A DNA stretch of 64,000 nucleotides from Streptomyces sp. B21-105 (GTDB taxonomy: Bacteria; Actinomycetota; Actinomycetes; Streptomycetales; Streptomycetaceae). Position numbers and translations under genes: made by a program. Positions 51,743 to 60,471 of the stretch are shown here, piece after piece. The stretch spans positions 744,001 through 808,000 of the forward strand of contig NZ_JARUMJ010000001.1 of assembly GCF_036898465.1 (NCBI RefSeq), written 5' to 3'. Position 1 is the first letter of the stretch. The number at the start of each line of letters is the position of its first letter. The notes beneath the pieces were generated by a model, which worked only from the letters and a program-made list of their open reading frames with translations, was not told the origin of the DNA and made no database searches.

Positions 51743-52768
51743 TCAGCCCCCGCGGACCCCCGCCGTCGTGGCTCCGGCCTCTGCACCCGCACCGGCGCCC
51801 GCCACCGCTCCGGCTGCCCCCGCTGCGCCCCTCACCGCTCCGGCTGCCGCAAGAGCGGCCGCCGCCGCTCCCACCAGCCCCGCGTCGGTGCCCATCCGCG
51901 CGGGCGCCACCGTCAGGCCTCGCACGAAGGAGAGGGTGGCGTAGTCGCGCAGGGCCCGGCGCAACGGAGCGAAGAGCACCTCGCCCGCCTTGCCGACACC
52001 GCCGCCGATCACCGCGATGTCGATCTCGACCAGGGTCGCGGTGGCCGCGATGCCGGCGGCGAGGGCCTGGGCGGCCCGTTCGAAGGAGGCCCCGGCGACC
52101 GGGTCGCCCGCGCGGGCGGCGGCGGCCACCGAGGCCGCGGAGACGTCGCCGTCCGGGCCCGGCCGCCAGCCGTTCTCCAGCGCCCGCCGGGCGATGTTGG
52201 GGCCGCTGGCGATGCGTTCGACACAGCCGCGCGCCCCGCACGGGCACGCGTCGCCGTCGAGTTCGACGCTGATGTGGCCGATGTGTCCCGCGTTGCCCGT
52301 GGGCCCCGGGTGCAGCCGGCCGCCCAGGACCAGACCGCCGCCGACGCCGGTGGAGACCACCATGCACAGCGCGTTGTCGTGGCCGCGCGCGGCGCCCTGC
52401 CAGTGCTCGGCCGCCGTGATCGCCACGCCGTCGCCGATCAGCTCGACCGGCAGCCTTCCGGTCGCCGCCCGGACGCGCTCGACCAGCGGGTAGGCCCGCC
52501 AGCCCGGCACGTTCACCGGGCTGACCGTGCCCGCGGAGGCGTCCACCGGGCCGGCGCTTCCGATGCCCACGGCGTGGACGTGTTCCCACCGGGGCGACGC
52601 GGTCAGCTCAGCCAGCACCTCCTCGACGGCCCGCATCACGGTGTCGCCGTTCTCCTGCGCCGGCGTGGGGCGCTGGGCGCGGGCCAGGATCGTTCCGTCG
52701 CCGTCCACCAGCGCTCCGGCGATCTTGGTGCCGCCGATGTCCAGCGCGGCAACGAGGTCGGTCTGCAT
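51743..52768 (-). CDS. ROK-family sugar kinase (glucokinase-like)
   Basis: 341 residues from ATG 52768. The ATP-binding phosphate-1 motif ALDIGGTKIAGALVD is at 9-23. The catalytic acid is in VELIGDGVAITAAEHW (GDG; glucokinases often have ND). STGVGGGLVLGGRLHPGPTG and NAGHIGHISVELDGDACPCG with GARGCVE form the sugar-binding and zinc site. Family knowledge: ROK kinases phosphorylate glucose, N-acetylglucosamine or N-acetylmannosamine. The last 40 residues are an alanine- and glycine-rich tail. It is divergent from a LacI regulator, with a perfect operator between, so it is likely induced by a sugar. Confidence 0.88.
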   Translation of the reverse strand: MQTDLVAALDIGGTKIAGALVDGDGTILARAQRPTPAQENGDTVMRAVEEVLAELTASPRWEHVHAVGIGSAGPVDASAGTVSPVNVPGWRAYPLVERVRAATGRLPVELIGDGVAITAAEHWQGAARGHDNALCMVVSTGVGGGLVLGGRLHPGPTGNAGHIGHISVELDGDACPCGARGCVERIASGPNIARRALENGWRPGPDGDVSAASVAAAARAGDPVAGASFERAAQALAAGIAATATLVEIDIAVIGGGVGKAGEVLFAPLRRALRDYATLSFVRGLTVAPARMGTDAGLVGAAAAALAAAGAVRGAAGAAGAVAGAGAGAEAGATTAGVRGG

Positions 52769-52867
52769 CAGTGTGGGTTCTCCCCGTCCGCCATGGAAAA
52801 GAGCTGCCGGTCCAGCGGTCGGAGCACGCGGGCCGGGAGTTTGCGACGGACAGTGTCCCCCGCATCT

Positions 52868-52879
52868 GACAACGTTGTC
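52868..52879. promoter_or_regulatory. LacI-type operator
   Basis: GACAACGTTGTC is a perfect 12-base palindrome with the central CG typical of LacI-family operators. It lies in the 194-base gap between the ROK kinase start (52768) and the LacI start (52963), so it can control both genes. Confidence 0.7.
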
Positions 52880-52962
52880 CAGGCTCTATGCTCGACGACG
52901 CCACATCCTCATACGAACCCGGGGGACCACGCACCCCCCGTGCGCAGCATTCCGGAGCGTAC

Positions 52963-54039
52963 GTGACCGCCCCCGTGGACGACAGGACAGGACACAGCAT
53001 CGTGCCCGAGACGCAGCGCCGGCCCGAGAATCGTTACGGCAACCGTCCCACCATGAAGGACGTGGCAGCTCGGGCCGGAGTCGGCCTCAAGACCGTGTCG
53101 CGCGTGGTGAACAGCGAGCCGGGGGTCACGCCCGAGACGGAACGGCGTGTCCAGGAGGCCATCGACGCGCTCGGTTTCCGCCGCAACGACAGCGCGCGGG
53201 TGCTGCGCAAGGGCCGCACGGCCAGCATCGGGCTGGTCCTGGAAGACCTCGCCGACCCGTTCTACGGGCAGCTCAGCCGTGCGGTGGAGGAGGTGGCCCG
53301 GGCGCACGGGACGCTGCTCATCAACGGCTCCAGCGCGGAGGACCCGGACCGCGAACAGGAACTGGCGCTCGCACTCTGCGCCCGCCGGGTGGACGGACTC
53401 GTGGTGATCCCGGCCGGGGACGACCACCGCTATCTCGAGCCCGAGATCAAGGCGGGGGTGGCCACGGTGTTCGTCGACCGGCCGGCCGGGCAGATCGACG
53501 CCGACTGCGTCCTGTCGGACAACTTCGGAGGGGCCCTCGATGGCGTGGCTCATCTGCTGGCGCACGGGCACCGCCGGATCGGCTTCATCGGCGACATGCC
53601 GCGCATCCACACCGCCGCCGAGCGTCTGCGCGGCTACCGCGCGGCGATGGCGGAAGCCGGGATACCGGTCGAGGACGCCTGGATGTCCCTCGGCGCGACC
53701 GATCCGCTGCGGGTGCGCCGGGCGGCCGAGGAGATGCTGGCCGGGCCCGCGCCGGTGACGGCGGTCTTCTCGGGCAACAACCGGGTGACGGTCACGGTGA
53801 TCCGGGTGCTCGCCGAGCAGCCCCGGCGGACGGCGCTGGTGGCCTTCGACGATCTGGAGCTCGCCGACCTGCTGCAGCCGGGCGTCACCGTGGTCGCCCA
53901 GGACGCGGCCGTGATCGGCCGTACCGCCGCGGAACGGCTGTTCCGGCAGCTGGACGGCACCCTGCTCGTGCCCGAGCGGATCGAACTGCCCACCCGGCTC
54001 GTCGCGCGCGGCTCGGGCGAGCTGCCGCCGGCGGACTGA
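52963..54039 (+). CDS. LacI-family transcriptional regulator
   Basis: 358 residues from GTG 52963, chosen because CCGGAG lies five bases before it; ATG 52888 and GTG 53002 are alternatives. The LacI helix-turn-helix and hinge: TMKDVAARAGVGLKTVSRVV, NSEPGVTPETERRVQEAIDA, LGFRRN. The sugar-binding domain follows (IGLVLEDLADPFYGQLSRAV, HGHRRIGFIGD, VAFDDLELADLL, VVAQDAAVIGRTAAERLF). Family knowledge: a repressor released by a sugar. Its likely target is the divergent ROK kinase gene through the palindrome at 52868. No transporter is close by. Confidence 0.9.
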   Translation: MTAPVDDRTGHSIVPETQRRPENRYGNRPTMKDVAARAGVGLKTVSRVVNSEPGVTPETERRVQEAIDALGFRRNDSARVLRKGRTASIGLVLEDLADPFYGQLSRAVEEVARAHGTLLINGSSAEDPDREQELALALCARRVDGLVVIPAGDDHRYLEPEIKAGVATVFVDRPAGQIDADCVLSDNFGGALDGVAHLLAHGHRRIGFIGDMPRIHTAAERLRGYRAAMAEAGIPVEDAWMSLGATDPLRVRRAAEEMLAGPAPVTAVFSGNNRVTVTVIRVLAEQPRRTALVAFDDLELADLLQPGVTVVAQDAAVIGRTAAERLFRQLDGTLLVPERIELPTRLVARGSGELPPAD

Positions 54040-54046
54040 GGCGGTC

Positions 54047-54784
54047 GTGGACGCCCGCGGCGCGCGCCGCACCCTGGAGGCGCTGGGACTGGCCGAGGCG
54101 CCGCGCGACCGCCCGTTGACCTATCCGGGAGTGTGGCCTGCCGAGTCCGGGCTGCTCGACGGCGACGAGTGGCTGCCGCTGGACCGGCTGACCCATCCGG
54201 GCCGGACTCCGGTGGTGGCCGTCGGGTCCAACGCCAGCCCCGCCCAACTGCGGCTGAAGCTGGCCGCGTTCGACGTCTCCCCGGCCGTCCCGATGACGCG
54301 GGCGCGGGTGACGGGCGTGGAGGTGGGGGTGTCGGCGCACATCAGCCGGGCCGGATACGTGTCCGCGTCTCCCGTCCACGCCCCCGCCGTCACCCGGGAG
54401 TTGTTCGTCATCTGGCTGGACGCCGGGCAGCTCGCCGTACTCGACGCGACCGAGCCGAACTACGACCGGGTCCTGTTGCCGGCGCCCGGGTTCCGGGTCG
54501 AGCTGGAGAACGGCGAGGCACTCCTCGACGCGTTCGCCTACGTGAATCATCACGGTGTGCTGCACGACGGCTCCGGCGTTGCGCGCAGCCATCCCGGGCA
54601 GCGTGCCCTGCTCACGGAACTCCTGGCAGGATCAGCAGAGTTGCGGCGACTGTTCGGTGCCACGCCGGAGGAGTTCTGTGCCCGGGCGCGGGCCGACGCA
54701 GGGCGCTGCGAGCAGGGTACGAGACTGTTCGCACAGGAGAAGAAAGTGACCGCGTCCGGTCTGGAGCACCTGCACGTCCGTTAG
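54047..54784 (+). CDS. Unrecognised conserved-looking protein, possibly GGCT-like
   Basis: 245 residues from GTG 54047, eight bases after the LacI stop codon, so cotranscribed. VVAVGSNASPAQLRLKLAAF resembles the YGSNL opening of gamma-glutamyl-cyclotransferase-like folds, and LDATEPNYDRVLLPAPGFRV fits the later part of that fold. I am not certain of this. The C-terminal third has ARSHPGQRALLTELLAGSAE, a helical region. Cytoplasmic. Its place after the LacI gene does not reveal its role. Confidence 0.5.
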   Translation: MDARGARRTLEALGLAEAPRDRPLTYPGVWPAESGLLDGDEWLPLDRLTHPGRTPVVAVGSNASPAQLRLKLAAFDVSPAVPMTRARVTGVEVGVSAHISRAGYVSASPVHAPAVTRELFVIWLDAGQLAVLDATEPNYDRVLLPAPGFRVELENGEALLDAFAYVNHHGVLHDGSGVARSHPGQRALLTELLAGSAELRRLFGATPEEFCARARADAGRCEQGTRLFAQEKKVTASGLEHLHVR

Positions 54785-54869
54785 GGTGATCGAACGGCGT
54801 CGCGTGTCGGTCAGCGGCCGGGTGAGGCATGGAGGCGCCCGTGAGTTTGCCTTACGGAGGCATTCACAC

Positions 54870-55244
54870 ATGTCAGTCGAGTTGAACCACACCATCGTCC
54901 ATTCCCGGGACAACCGGGAGTCCGCCGAGTTCCTCGCCCACATCCTGGGCCTCGAGGTCGGGGCCGAGTGGGGCCCGTTCGTCCCGGTGGCCACCGGCAA
55001 CGGGGTCACCCTGGACTTCGCCGCCATCCCGGCGGAGTCGATCGTCATGCAGCACTACGCCTTCCTCGTCTCCGACGAGGAGTTCGACGCCGCCTTCGAC
55101 CGGATCGAGCGGGCGGGGATCACGTACTTCGCGGATCCGCACGGCAAGCACCCCGGTGAGATCAACCATCACTACGGCGGCCGCGGCGTGTACTTCATGG
55201 ATCCCGCCGGGCACGGCATGGAGATCATCACGCGCCCGTACTAG
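54870..55244 (+). CDS. VOC-superfamily (glyoxalase-like) protein
   Basis: 124 residues from ATG 54870 with ACGGAGG upstream. Two betaalphabetabetabeta modules: LNHTIVHSRDNRESAEFLAH with ILGLEVG, and MQHYAFLVSDEEFDAAFDRI with YFMDPAGHGMEIITRPY. Metal ligands would be His7, His66 or nearby, and Glu in GMEIITR. Family knowledge: members include glyoxalases, dioxygenases and resistance proteins. Small single-domain forms like this are of varied function. Confidence 0.85.
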   Translation: MSVELNHTIVHSRDNRESAEFLAHILGLEVGAEWGPFVPVATGNGVTLDFAAIPAESIVMQHYAFLVSDEEFDAAFDRIERAGITYFADPHGKHPGEINHHYGGRGVYFMDPAGHGMEIITRPY

Positions 55245-55329
55245 TTCCCGCAGCAGTAGTCGCCGCCCGGCAGCGACCGGGGGGCGGGGCAGGGGCCGCG
55301 CGTGTCGTCGCGCGGCGCCGGTCCTCGGT

Positions 55330-55363
55330 GAGGAGGCCCCGCCCACCGACCGGGCGCCTCCTC
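55330..55363. terminator. Hairpin between convergent VOC and aldolase-fold genes
   Basis: GAGGAGGC and GCCTCCTC pair over eight bases, and CCCG with CGGG continue the stem after a single bulged C; the loop is nine bases. It lies in the middle of the 158-base gap between the two convergent genes. Confidence 0.55.
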
Positions 55364-55402
55364 GCCCCTGGGGAAGGGCCCGCGGCCGCCCCGTGCCGGG
55401 TG

Positions 55403-56707
55403 CTACGGCGCGGCGACGGTGAGATCGCCGCGGCGTGGCGACGCGAACGCCTCCAGCGCCTGCCGGGTCAGCCCGGTCGCCTCACTCACCTCGGCCGGGT
55501 CGAGCGCGCCGCAGTCCAGACCGCGCAGCAGATAACCGCTGAGGGCCTTGGCGGTCGCCGGCTCGTCCATCACGTCGCCGCCGGCCCGGCCGGCGTACCG
55601 GGACAGCCGCTCGGCGGCCTGGACGAAGCCCTCGCGGTAGAAGGCGAAGACGGCCGCGTAGCGGGTGGGCAGGTGGCCCGGGTGCATGTCCCAGCCCTGG
55701 TAGTAGGCGCGGGACAGGGCGCGACGGGTCAGGCCGTAGTGCAGCCGCCAGGCGTCGTGGACCTGGGCGGTCGGGCCGACCGGCAGGACGTTCGTGGAGC
55801 CGTCCGAGACGCGCACACCGGTGCCCGCGGCCGCGACCTGCATGACCGCCTTGGCATGGTCGGCGGCGGGGTGGTCGCTCGCCTGGTGGGCGGCGGAGAC
55901 GCCGAGGCAGGCGCTGTAGTCGAAGGTGCCGTAGTGCAGTCCGGTGGCGCGGCCCTCGGCGGCCTGGATCATGCGGGCGACGGTGGCGGTGCCGTCGGTG
56001 GCGAGGATGGACTGGCTGGTCTCGATCTGGATCTCGAAGCCGAGCCGACCGGGGGTCAGACCGCGCGCCTCCTCGAAGGCCTCCAGGAGCCGGACCATGG
56101 CGGTGACCTGCTTTGGGTACGTCACCTTCGGCAGGGTGAGGACCAGGCCGTCGGGCAGGCCGCCGGCGTCCGCCAGGCCGGTCAGGAAGACGTCGAGGGT
56201 GCGGATGCCCCGGTCGCGCACCGCGGCCTCCATGCACTTCATGCGGATGCCCATGTAGGGGGCCGCGGCGCCCTCGGCGTACGCCCGCGCGATCAGCCGG
56301 GCCGCCCTGGCGGCCGCCTCGTCCTCCTCGGCGTCCGGGCGGGGTCCGTAGCCGTCCTCGAAGTCGATCCTCAGGTCTTCGACGGGCTCGCGTTCCAGCT
56401 TGGCCCGCACGCGCGCGTACACGGGCTCGGCGAGGTCGTCGGACAGGCCGAGACAGGCGGCGAAGGAGGCCGCGTCGGGGGCGTGCTCGTCGAGGGCCGT
56501 GAGGGCCTGGTCGCCCCAGGAGCGGATCGTGCCGCCGTCGAAGACGTCGCCGGGGACGTAGACGGTGTGGACGGGCTGGCGGGTGCCGGGGTCGCCGGGA
56601 TACCGGCGGTCGAGTTCGGCGTCGACCGGGGCCAGGGACGCGCTGATCTTCTCGCTGACGGCGCCCGCGAGGCTCGTCGCCACCGTCTCCTGCCGGCCCT
56701 GACCCAT
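55403..56707 (-). CDS. HpcH/HpaI aldolase/citrate-lyase-fold protein (DUF6986-like)
   Basis: 434 residues from ATG 56707 with GGAGGATG upstream. The TIM-barrel marks of the phosphoenolpyruvate-binding aldolase group are present: DLRIDFEDGYGPRPDAEEDE (acid at strand end), GIRMKCME, VLTLPKVTYPKQVTAMVRLL (Lys and metal-binding part), and EIQIETSQSIL (metal-binding Glu). Then LHYGTFDYSACLGV. Family knowledge: I recall this whole-length family from Streptomyces as DUF6986, often linked to allantoin and glyoxylate use. Its operator candidate (56724) resembles IclR-type sites, in agreement with such control. The reaction is not known. Confidence 0.75.
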   Translation of the reverse strand: MGQGRQETVATSLAGAVSEKISASLAPVDAELDRRYPGDPGTRQPVHTVYVPGDVFDGGTIRSWGDQALTALDEHAPDAASFAACLGLSDDLAEPVYARVRAKLEREPVEDLRIDFEDGYGPRPDAEEDEAAARAARLIARAYAEGAAAPYMGIRMKCMEAAVRDRGIRTLDVFLTGLADAGGLPDGLVLTLPKVTYPKQVTAMVRLLEAFEEARGLTPGRLGFEIQIETSQSILATDGTATVARMIQAAEGRATGLHYGTFDYSACLGVSAAHQASDHPAADHAKAVMQVAAAGTGVRVSDGSTNVLPVGPTAQVHDAWRLHYGLTRRALSRAYYQGWDMHPGHLPTRYAAVFAFYREGFVQAAERLSRYAGRAGGDVMDEPATAKALSGYLLRGLDCGALDPAEVSEATGLTRQALEAFASPRRGDLTVAAP

Positions 56708-56723
56708 TCCACATCCTCCAGTT

Positions 56724-56738
56724 TTCCGCTGTACGGAA
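56724..56738. promoter_or_regulatory. IclR-type operator candidate
   Basis: TTCCGCTGTACGGAA has perfect five-base arms around a five-base centre. It lies 17 bases before the start of the aldolase-fold gene. A second, overlapping pair (TACGGA and TCCGTA, eight bases apart) is found at 56732-56751. IclR proteins are known to bind sites of this TTCCG-N5-CGGAA kind; the link is inferred. Confidence 0.45.
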
Positions 56739-56906
56739 TCAACAATCCGTAGAATGAAGTTATCCGGGCGTCTTCCGATGGTCAACACCCTGTCCACGGT
56801 GTCGCCCCGCGCACCTCTCGCCGCACCCACGCCCTCTTCCGTACGACAGTTCCCCCCTTCATCCTGTCTCACGGGGCGCGCGCGGGACCGGAGACGAGGG
56901 GGACGT

Positions 56907-57833
56907 ATGACGAGGAGCGGCAGGCCGACCCGGCGGGCGGGGCTGAGGACCGTGCTGGCCGCCGTGGCCGCCGCCCCGCTGATCGGCACGGCAGGGGCGT
57001 CCGCGGACCGCAGGCAGGAGAGCCTGCCCCGCGAGCCGCTCCGGCCCGTGCCCGTCCCGTCGCTCGAGGTCATGACGTTCAATCTTCGCTTCGCCTCCGC
57101 CCGCAGGCCCCACAGCTGGTCCGTCCGCCGTCCCGTGATGCGGGCGTTGCTGCAGCGGGCGGCCCCGCACGTCATCGGCACCCAAGAGGGCCGCCCCAAG
57201 CAGTTGCGGGACATCGCGGCCGACCTCGGACCGCACTACGACTGGATCGGGACCAGCCGGGGCGTGGGCGCCGACGAGGCGGTGGCCGTCTTCTACGACA
57301 CGCGGCGGCTCGCCCCGGCCGAGTACGGGCACTTCTGGCTCTCCGGCACTCCGCAGGTGCGCGGCTCCAACACCTGGGGCGGCGACCATCCCCGCATGGT
57401 CACCTGGGTCCGCTTCCGCGATCTGCCGGCCGCGGGGCGGCAGTTCTGTGTGCTCAACACCCATCTCGACAACGCGAGCCAGTACGCGCGCGAACGTTCC
57501 GCCGCACTCATCGCCGCGCGGATCTCCCGGTTCGACCCCTCGCTGCCGCTGCTGCTGACCGGCGACTTCAACACCGTCGCGCACCACGACCCGGTCTACG
57601 ACAGGCTGCTCGCCGCCGGTCTGGTGGACACCTGGGACACGGCACGCACGCGGGGCGACGCGTACGCCACTTACCACGGGTACAAGGCGCTGACACCGAA
57701 CGGCGGCCGCATCGACTGGATCCTCGCGACGCCCGGCGTCCGCGTCCAGCGGGAGTGGACCGACGCCTTCAGCGTGGGCGGTCAGTACCCGAGCGACCAT
57801 CTTCCGGTGCAGGCCTCACTGGACCTGGGATGA
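56907..57833 (+). CDS. Secreted endonuclease/exonuclease/phosphatase-fold hydrolase
   Basis: 308 residues from ATG 56907 with GAGGGGGA upstream. Signal peptide 1-34: RRAGLRTVLAAVAAAPLIGT, then AGASA. DNase I-like fold: EVMTFNLRFA (Asn), GTQEGRPKQLRDIA (metal-binding Glu), LNTHLDN, LLLTGDFNTVAHHDPVYDRL (Asp-Asn pair), RIDWILATPG and PSDHLPVQASLDL (catalytic His). Family knowledge: extracellular members hydrolyse phosphodiesters of nucleic acids, inositol lipids or sphingomyelin. The substrate cannot be told. Convergent with etfA. Confidence 0.87.
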   Translation: MTRSGRPTRRAGLRTVLAAVAAAPLIGTAGASADRRQESLPREPLRPVPVPSLEVMTFNLRFASARRPHSWSVRRPVMRALLQRAAPHVIGTQEGRPKQLRDIAADLGPHYDWIGTSRGVGADEAVAVFYDTRRLAPAEYGHFWLSGTPQVRGSNTWGGDHPRMVTWVRFRDLPAAGRQFCVLNTHLDNASQYARERSAALIAARISRFDPSLPLLLTGDFNTVAHHDPVYDRLLAAGLVDTWDTARTRGDAYATYHGYKALTPNGGRIDWILATPGVRVQREWTDAFSVGGQYPSDHLPVQASLDLG

Positions 57834-57838
57834 ACGAA

Positions 57839-57869
57839 GGCCCCCGCGACCGGGAAGGTCACGGGGGCC
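57839..57869. terminator. 13-bp hairpin between convergent genes
   Basis: GGCCCCCGCGACC and GGTCACGGGGGCC pair with one mismatch (C-A) around GGGAA. It begins five bases after the phosphodiesterase stop codon and ends 27 bases before the etfA stop codon, so it serves both. Confidence 0.7.
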
Positions 57870-57896
57870 CGATGCGGTCCTGCGACCGCCGGGAGA

Positions 57897-58859
57897 TCAG
57901 CCCTTGCGGGTCTTGATCTCCTCGGTGAGCTGCGGGACGACGTCGAACAGGTCGCCGACGACGCCGTAGTCGACGAGGTCGAAGATCGGGGCCTCGGCGT
58001 CCTTGTTGACGGCGACGATGGTCTTCGAGGTCTGCATGCCGGCCCGGTGCTGGATCGCGCCGGAGATGCCGTTGGCGATGTAGAGCTGCGGCGAGACCGA
58101 CTTGCCGGTCTGGCCGACCTGGTTGGTGTGGGGGTACCAGCCGGCGTCCACCGCGGCGCGGGAGGCGCCGACGGCCGCGCCGAGCGAGTCGGCGAGGGCC
58201 TCGATGAGCGCGAAGTTCTCCGCGCCGTTGACGCCACGGCCGCCCGAGACGACGATCGCGGCCTCGGTCAGCTCCGGGCGGCCGGTCGACTCGCGCGGGG
58301 TGCGGCCGGTGATCTTGGTGCCGGTGGCCTGCGCCGAGAAGGAGACGGCGAGGGCCTCGACGGCGCCGGCGGCGGGAGCGGCCTCGACCGCGGCCGAGTT
58401 CGGCTTCACGGTGATGACCGGGGTGCCCTTGGAGACACGGGACTTGGTGGTGAAGGACGCGGCGAACACCGACTGGGTGGCCACCGGACCCTCGTCGCCG
58501 GCCTCGAGGTCGACGGCGTCGGTGATGATGCCGGAGCCGATGCGCAGCGCCAGACGGGCGGCGATCTCCTTGCCCTCCGCGGAGGAGGGGACGAGGACGG
58601 CGGCCGGGGAGACGGCGGCGACGGCGGCCTGCAGCGCGTCCACCTTCGGCACGACGAGGTAGTCGACGTACTCGGAGGCGTCGTGGGTGAGGACCCGGGT
58701 CGCGCCGTGCTCGGCCAGCGCGGCGGCGGTGCTCTCGGCACCGGCGCCCAGCGCGACGGCGACGGGCTCGCCGATGCGGCGGGCCAGCGTCAGCAGCTCC
58801 AGGGTGGGCTTGCGGACGGCGCCGTCCACGTGGTCGACGTAGACGAGGACTTCAGCCAT
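57897..58859 (-). CDS. etfA: Electron transfer flavoprotein, alpha subunit
   Basis: 320 residues from ATG 58859. The N-terminal domain (1-190) begins [20 protein letters not shown]. The C-terminal FAD domain holds the family signature region: [60 protein letters not shown], then [20 protein letters not shown]. Role: with EtfB it collects electrons from acyl-CoA dehydrogenases and passes them to ETF-quinone oxidoreductase and the respiratory chain. Downstream of etfB, 51 bases apart, as the second gene of the operon. It ends at a strong hairpin. Confidence 0.96.
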   Translation of the reverse strand: MAEVLVYVDHVDGAVRKPTLELLTLARRIGEPVAVALGAGAESTAAALAEHGATRVLTHDASEYVDYLVVPKVDALQAAVAAVSPAAVLVPSSAEGKEIAARLALRIGSGIITDAVDLEAGDEGPVATQSVFAASFTTKSRVSKGTPVITVKPNSAAVEAAPAAGAVEALAVSFSAQATGTKITGRTPRESTGRPELTEAAIVVSGGRGVNGAENFALIEALADSLGAAVGASRAAVDAGWYPHTNQVGQTGKSVSPQLYIANGISGAIQHRAGMQTSKTIVAVNKDAEAPIFDLVDYGVVGDLFDVVPQLTEEIKTRKG

Positions 58860-58910
58860 GGGATTTGCTCTCCTGCGAAACGAAGTTGAGGGGCGGTCGG
58901 CAAGGGGCCT

Positions 58911-59699
58911 TTAGATGAACTTCTGGCCCGCGAGGAACTCGGCGAGCTGCTTGCCGCCCTCGCCCTCGTCCTTGACGATCGTGCCCGCGGTGCGGGCGGG
59001 GCGCTGGGTCGCGGACTCGACCGCGGTCCACGCACCCTCGAGACCGACTTCCTCGGCCTCCAGGTCCAGGTCCGACAGGTCCCAGGACTCCACCGGCTTC
59101 TTCTTCGCCGCCATGATGCCCTTGAAGGACGGGTAACGCGCTTCACCCGACTGGTCGGTGACCGACACGACGGCCGGCAGGGACGCCTCGAGCTGCTCGG
59201 AGGCGGCGTCGCCGTCGCGGCGGCCCTTGACCGTGCCGTCCTCGACCGAGACCTCGGAGAGCAGGGTGACCTGCGGCACGCCCAGGCGCTCGGCCAGCAG
59301 GGCCGGGACGACGCCCATGGTGCCGTCGGTGGAGGCCAGGCCGGAGATCACCAGGTCGTAGCCGGCCTTCTCGATCGCCTTGGCCAGTACCAGGGAGGTG
59401 CCGATGGCGTCCGTGCCGTGCAGGTCGTCGTCCTCGACGTGGATCGCCTTGTCGGCGCCCATCGAGAGGGCCTTGCGGAGCGCGTCCTTGGCGTCCTCGG
59501 GGCCCACCGTCAGGACGGTGATCTCCACGTCGTCGTCTGCGTTCTCGGAGATCTGCAGCGCCTGCTCGACCGCGTACTCGTCGAGCTCGGAGAGCAGACC
59601 GTCCACGTCGTCCCGGTCGACGGTCAGGTCATCGGCGAAGTGCCGGTCGCCAGTGGCGTCGGGCACGTACTTCACAGTGACAACGATCCTCAAGCTCAC
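58911..59699 (-). CDS. etfB: Electron transfer flavoprotein, beta subunit
   Basis: 262 residues from GTG 59699. Marks: LRIVVTVKYVPDATGDRHFA, the AMP-binding VLTVGPEDAKDALRKALSMG and ADKAIHV, and the recognition region DLVISGLASTDGTMGVVPAL. The family adenine-binding ESATQRPARTAG is near the C-terminus. Role: partner of EtfA; its recognition loop contacts acyl-CoA dehydrogenases. First gene of the operon. A palindrome overlaps the predicted -10 region about 100 bases upstream, which suggests control by a TetR-type fatty-acid regulator, an inference only. Confidence 0.96.
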   Translation of the reverse strand: MSLRIVVTVKYVPDATGDRHFADDLTVDRDDVDGLLSELDEYAVEQALQISENADDDVEITVLTVGPEDAKDALRKALSMGADKAIHVEDDDLHGTDAIGTSLVLAKAIEKAGYDLVISGLASTDGTMGVVPALLAERLGVPQVTLLSEVSVEDGTVKGRRDGDAASEQLEASLPAVVSVTDQSGEARYPSFKGIMAAKKKPVESWDLSDLDLEAEEVGLEGAWTAVESATQRPARTAGTIVKDEGEGGKQLAEFLAGQKFI

Positions 59700-59803
59700 G
59701 CCGGCTCTCCTACTGCATCGTCAGTTACGGCTGCCTTCTTCCAGGCAGCATAGGCGTCACAAGCGGCCGATCCCGGTTGGGGCGGCCTGCGCTCCCGACC
59801 GAA

Positions 59804-59819
59804 ATATTACTCGTCAGTA
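59804..59819 (-). promoter_or_regulatory. etfB promoter -10 box with overlapping operator
   Basis: On the minus strand TAATAT (59809-59804) is a near-consensus -10 box. TACTGACGAGTA (59819-59808) has four-base arms around GACG and overlaps it. A repressor bound here would block RNA polymerase. No good -35 box is seen. The leader would be about 100 bases. Confidence 0.4.
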
Positions 59820-59917
59820 CACCCAGTTCGTTCCCGCTAAGCAAGCGCTTTGAACTGTGACCTTCGCAACGCAGCGTAACCGGAACCCGACGACCTCGCA
59901 GCGGGCCGCGACAGTGA

Positions 59918-60427
59918 TCAATCCCGCAGCGCCGTGAACCGGCCCTGGTGGTACAGCAGCGGGCGGCCCGCTCCCTCCGGGTCTCCCAGCACCACCTCGG
60001 CCAGGACGATGCGATGGTCGCCGGCGGGCACCCGCGTGACGACGCGGCACACCAGCCACGCCAGCACGCCGTCAAGGACGGGGACGCCCTCGGGTCCTTC
60101 GTGCCAGGCGGTCGGCGCGCCGAAGCGGTCCGCGCCGCTGCGGGCGAAGGTGGCGGCGAGCTCCTGCTGGTGTTCTCCGAGTATGTGGACGCCGACATGC
60201 CGCGCGCGGGAGACCGCCGGCCAGCTGGACGCGCCGGTGCCGATGCCGAAGGAGAGCATCGGCGGCTCGGCGGAGACCGAGCTGAGGGAGGTGGCGGTGA
60301 AACCCACCGGGCCGCCGGGCGTGGCGGCGGTGATCACGGCGACTCCGGCAGCGTGCCGCCGGAAGACGGAGCGCAGGAGATCGGGCGAGGCGAGCTGGGG
60401 GGCGCCGAGGCCGGGCACGGCCGTCAT
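59918..60427 (-). CDS. Flavin reductase-like domain protein
   Basis: 169 residues from ATG 60427 with GAAGGAC upstream. Split beta-barrel FMN-binding fold: RHAAGVAVITAATPGGPVGF, TATSLSSVSAEPPMLSFGIG, HVGVHILGEHQQELAATFAR, then PLLYHQGRFTALR. Family knowledge: small NAD(P)H:FMN reductases supply reduced flavin to a two-component monooxygenase, for example in desulfonation. No monooxygenase is close. A cysteine-rich leader peptide lies upstream, a kind normally linked to sulfur genes, so a role in sulfur assimilation or in sulfonate use is suggested. Confidence 0.85.
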   Translation of the reverse strand: MTAVPGLGAPQLASPDLLRSVFRRHAAGVAVITAATPGGPVGFTATSLSSVSAEPPMLSFGIGTGASSWPAVSRARHVGVHILGEHQQELAATFARSGADRFGAPTAWHEGPEGVPVLDGVLAWLVCRVVTRVPAGDHRIVLAEVVLGDPEGAGRPLLYHQGRFTALRD

Positions 60428-60471
60428 GGAGTTGTCCTTCTGCGGGGAGGGGTGTCGGGGTCCGTGAATGC

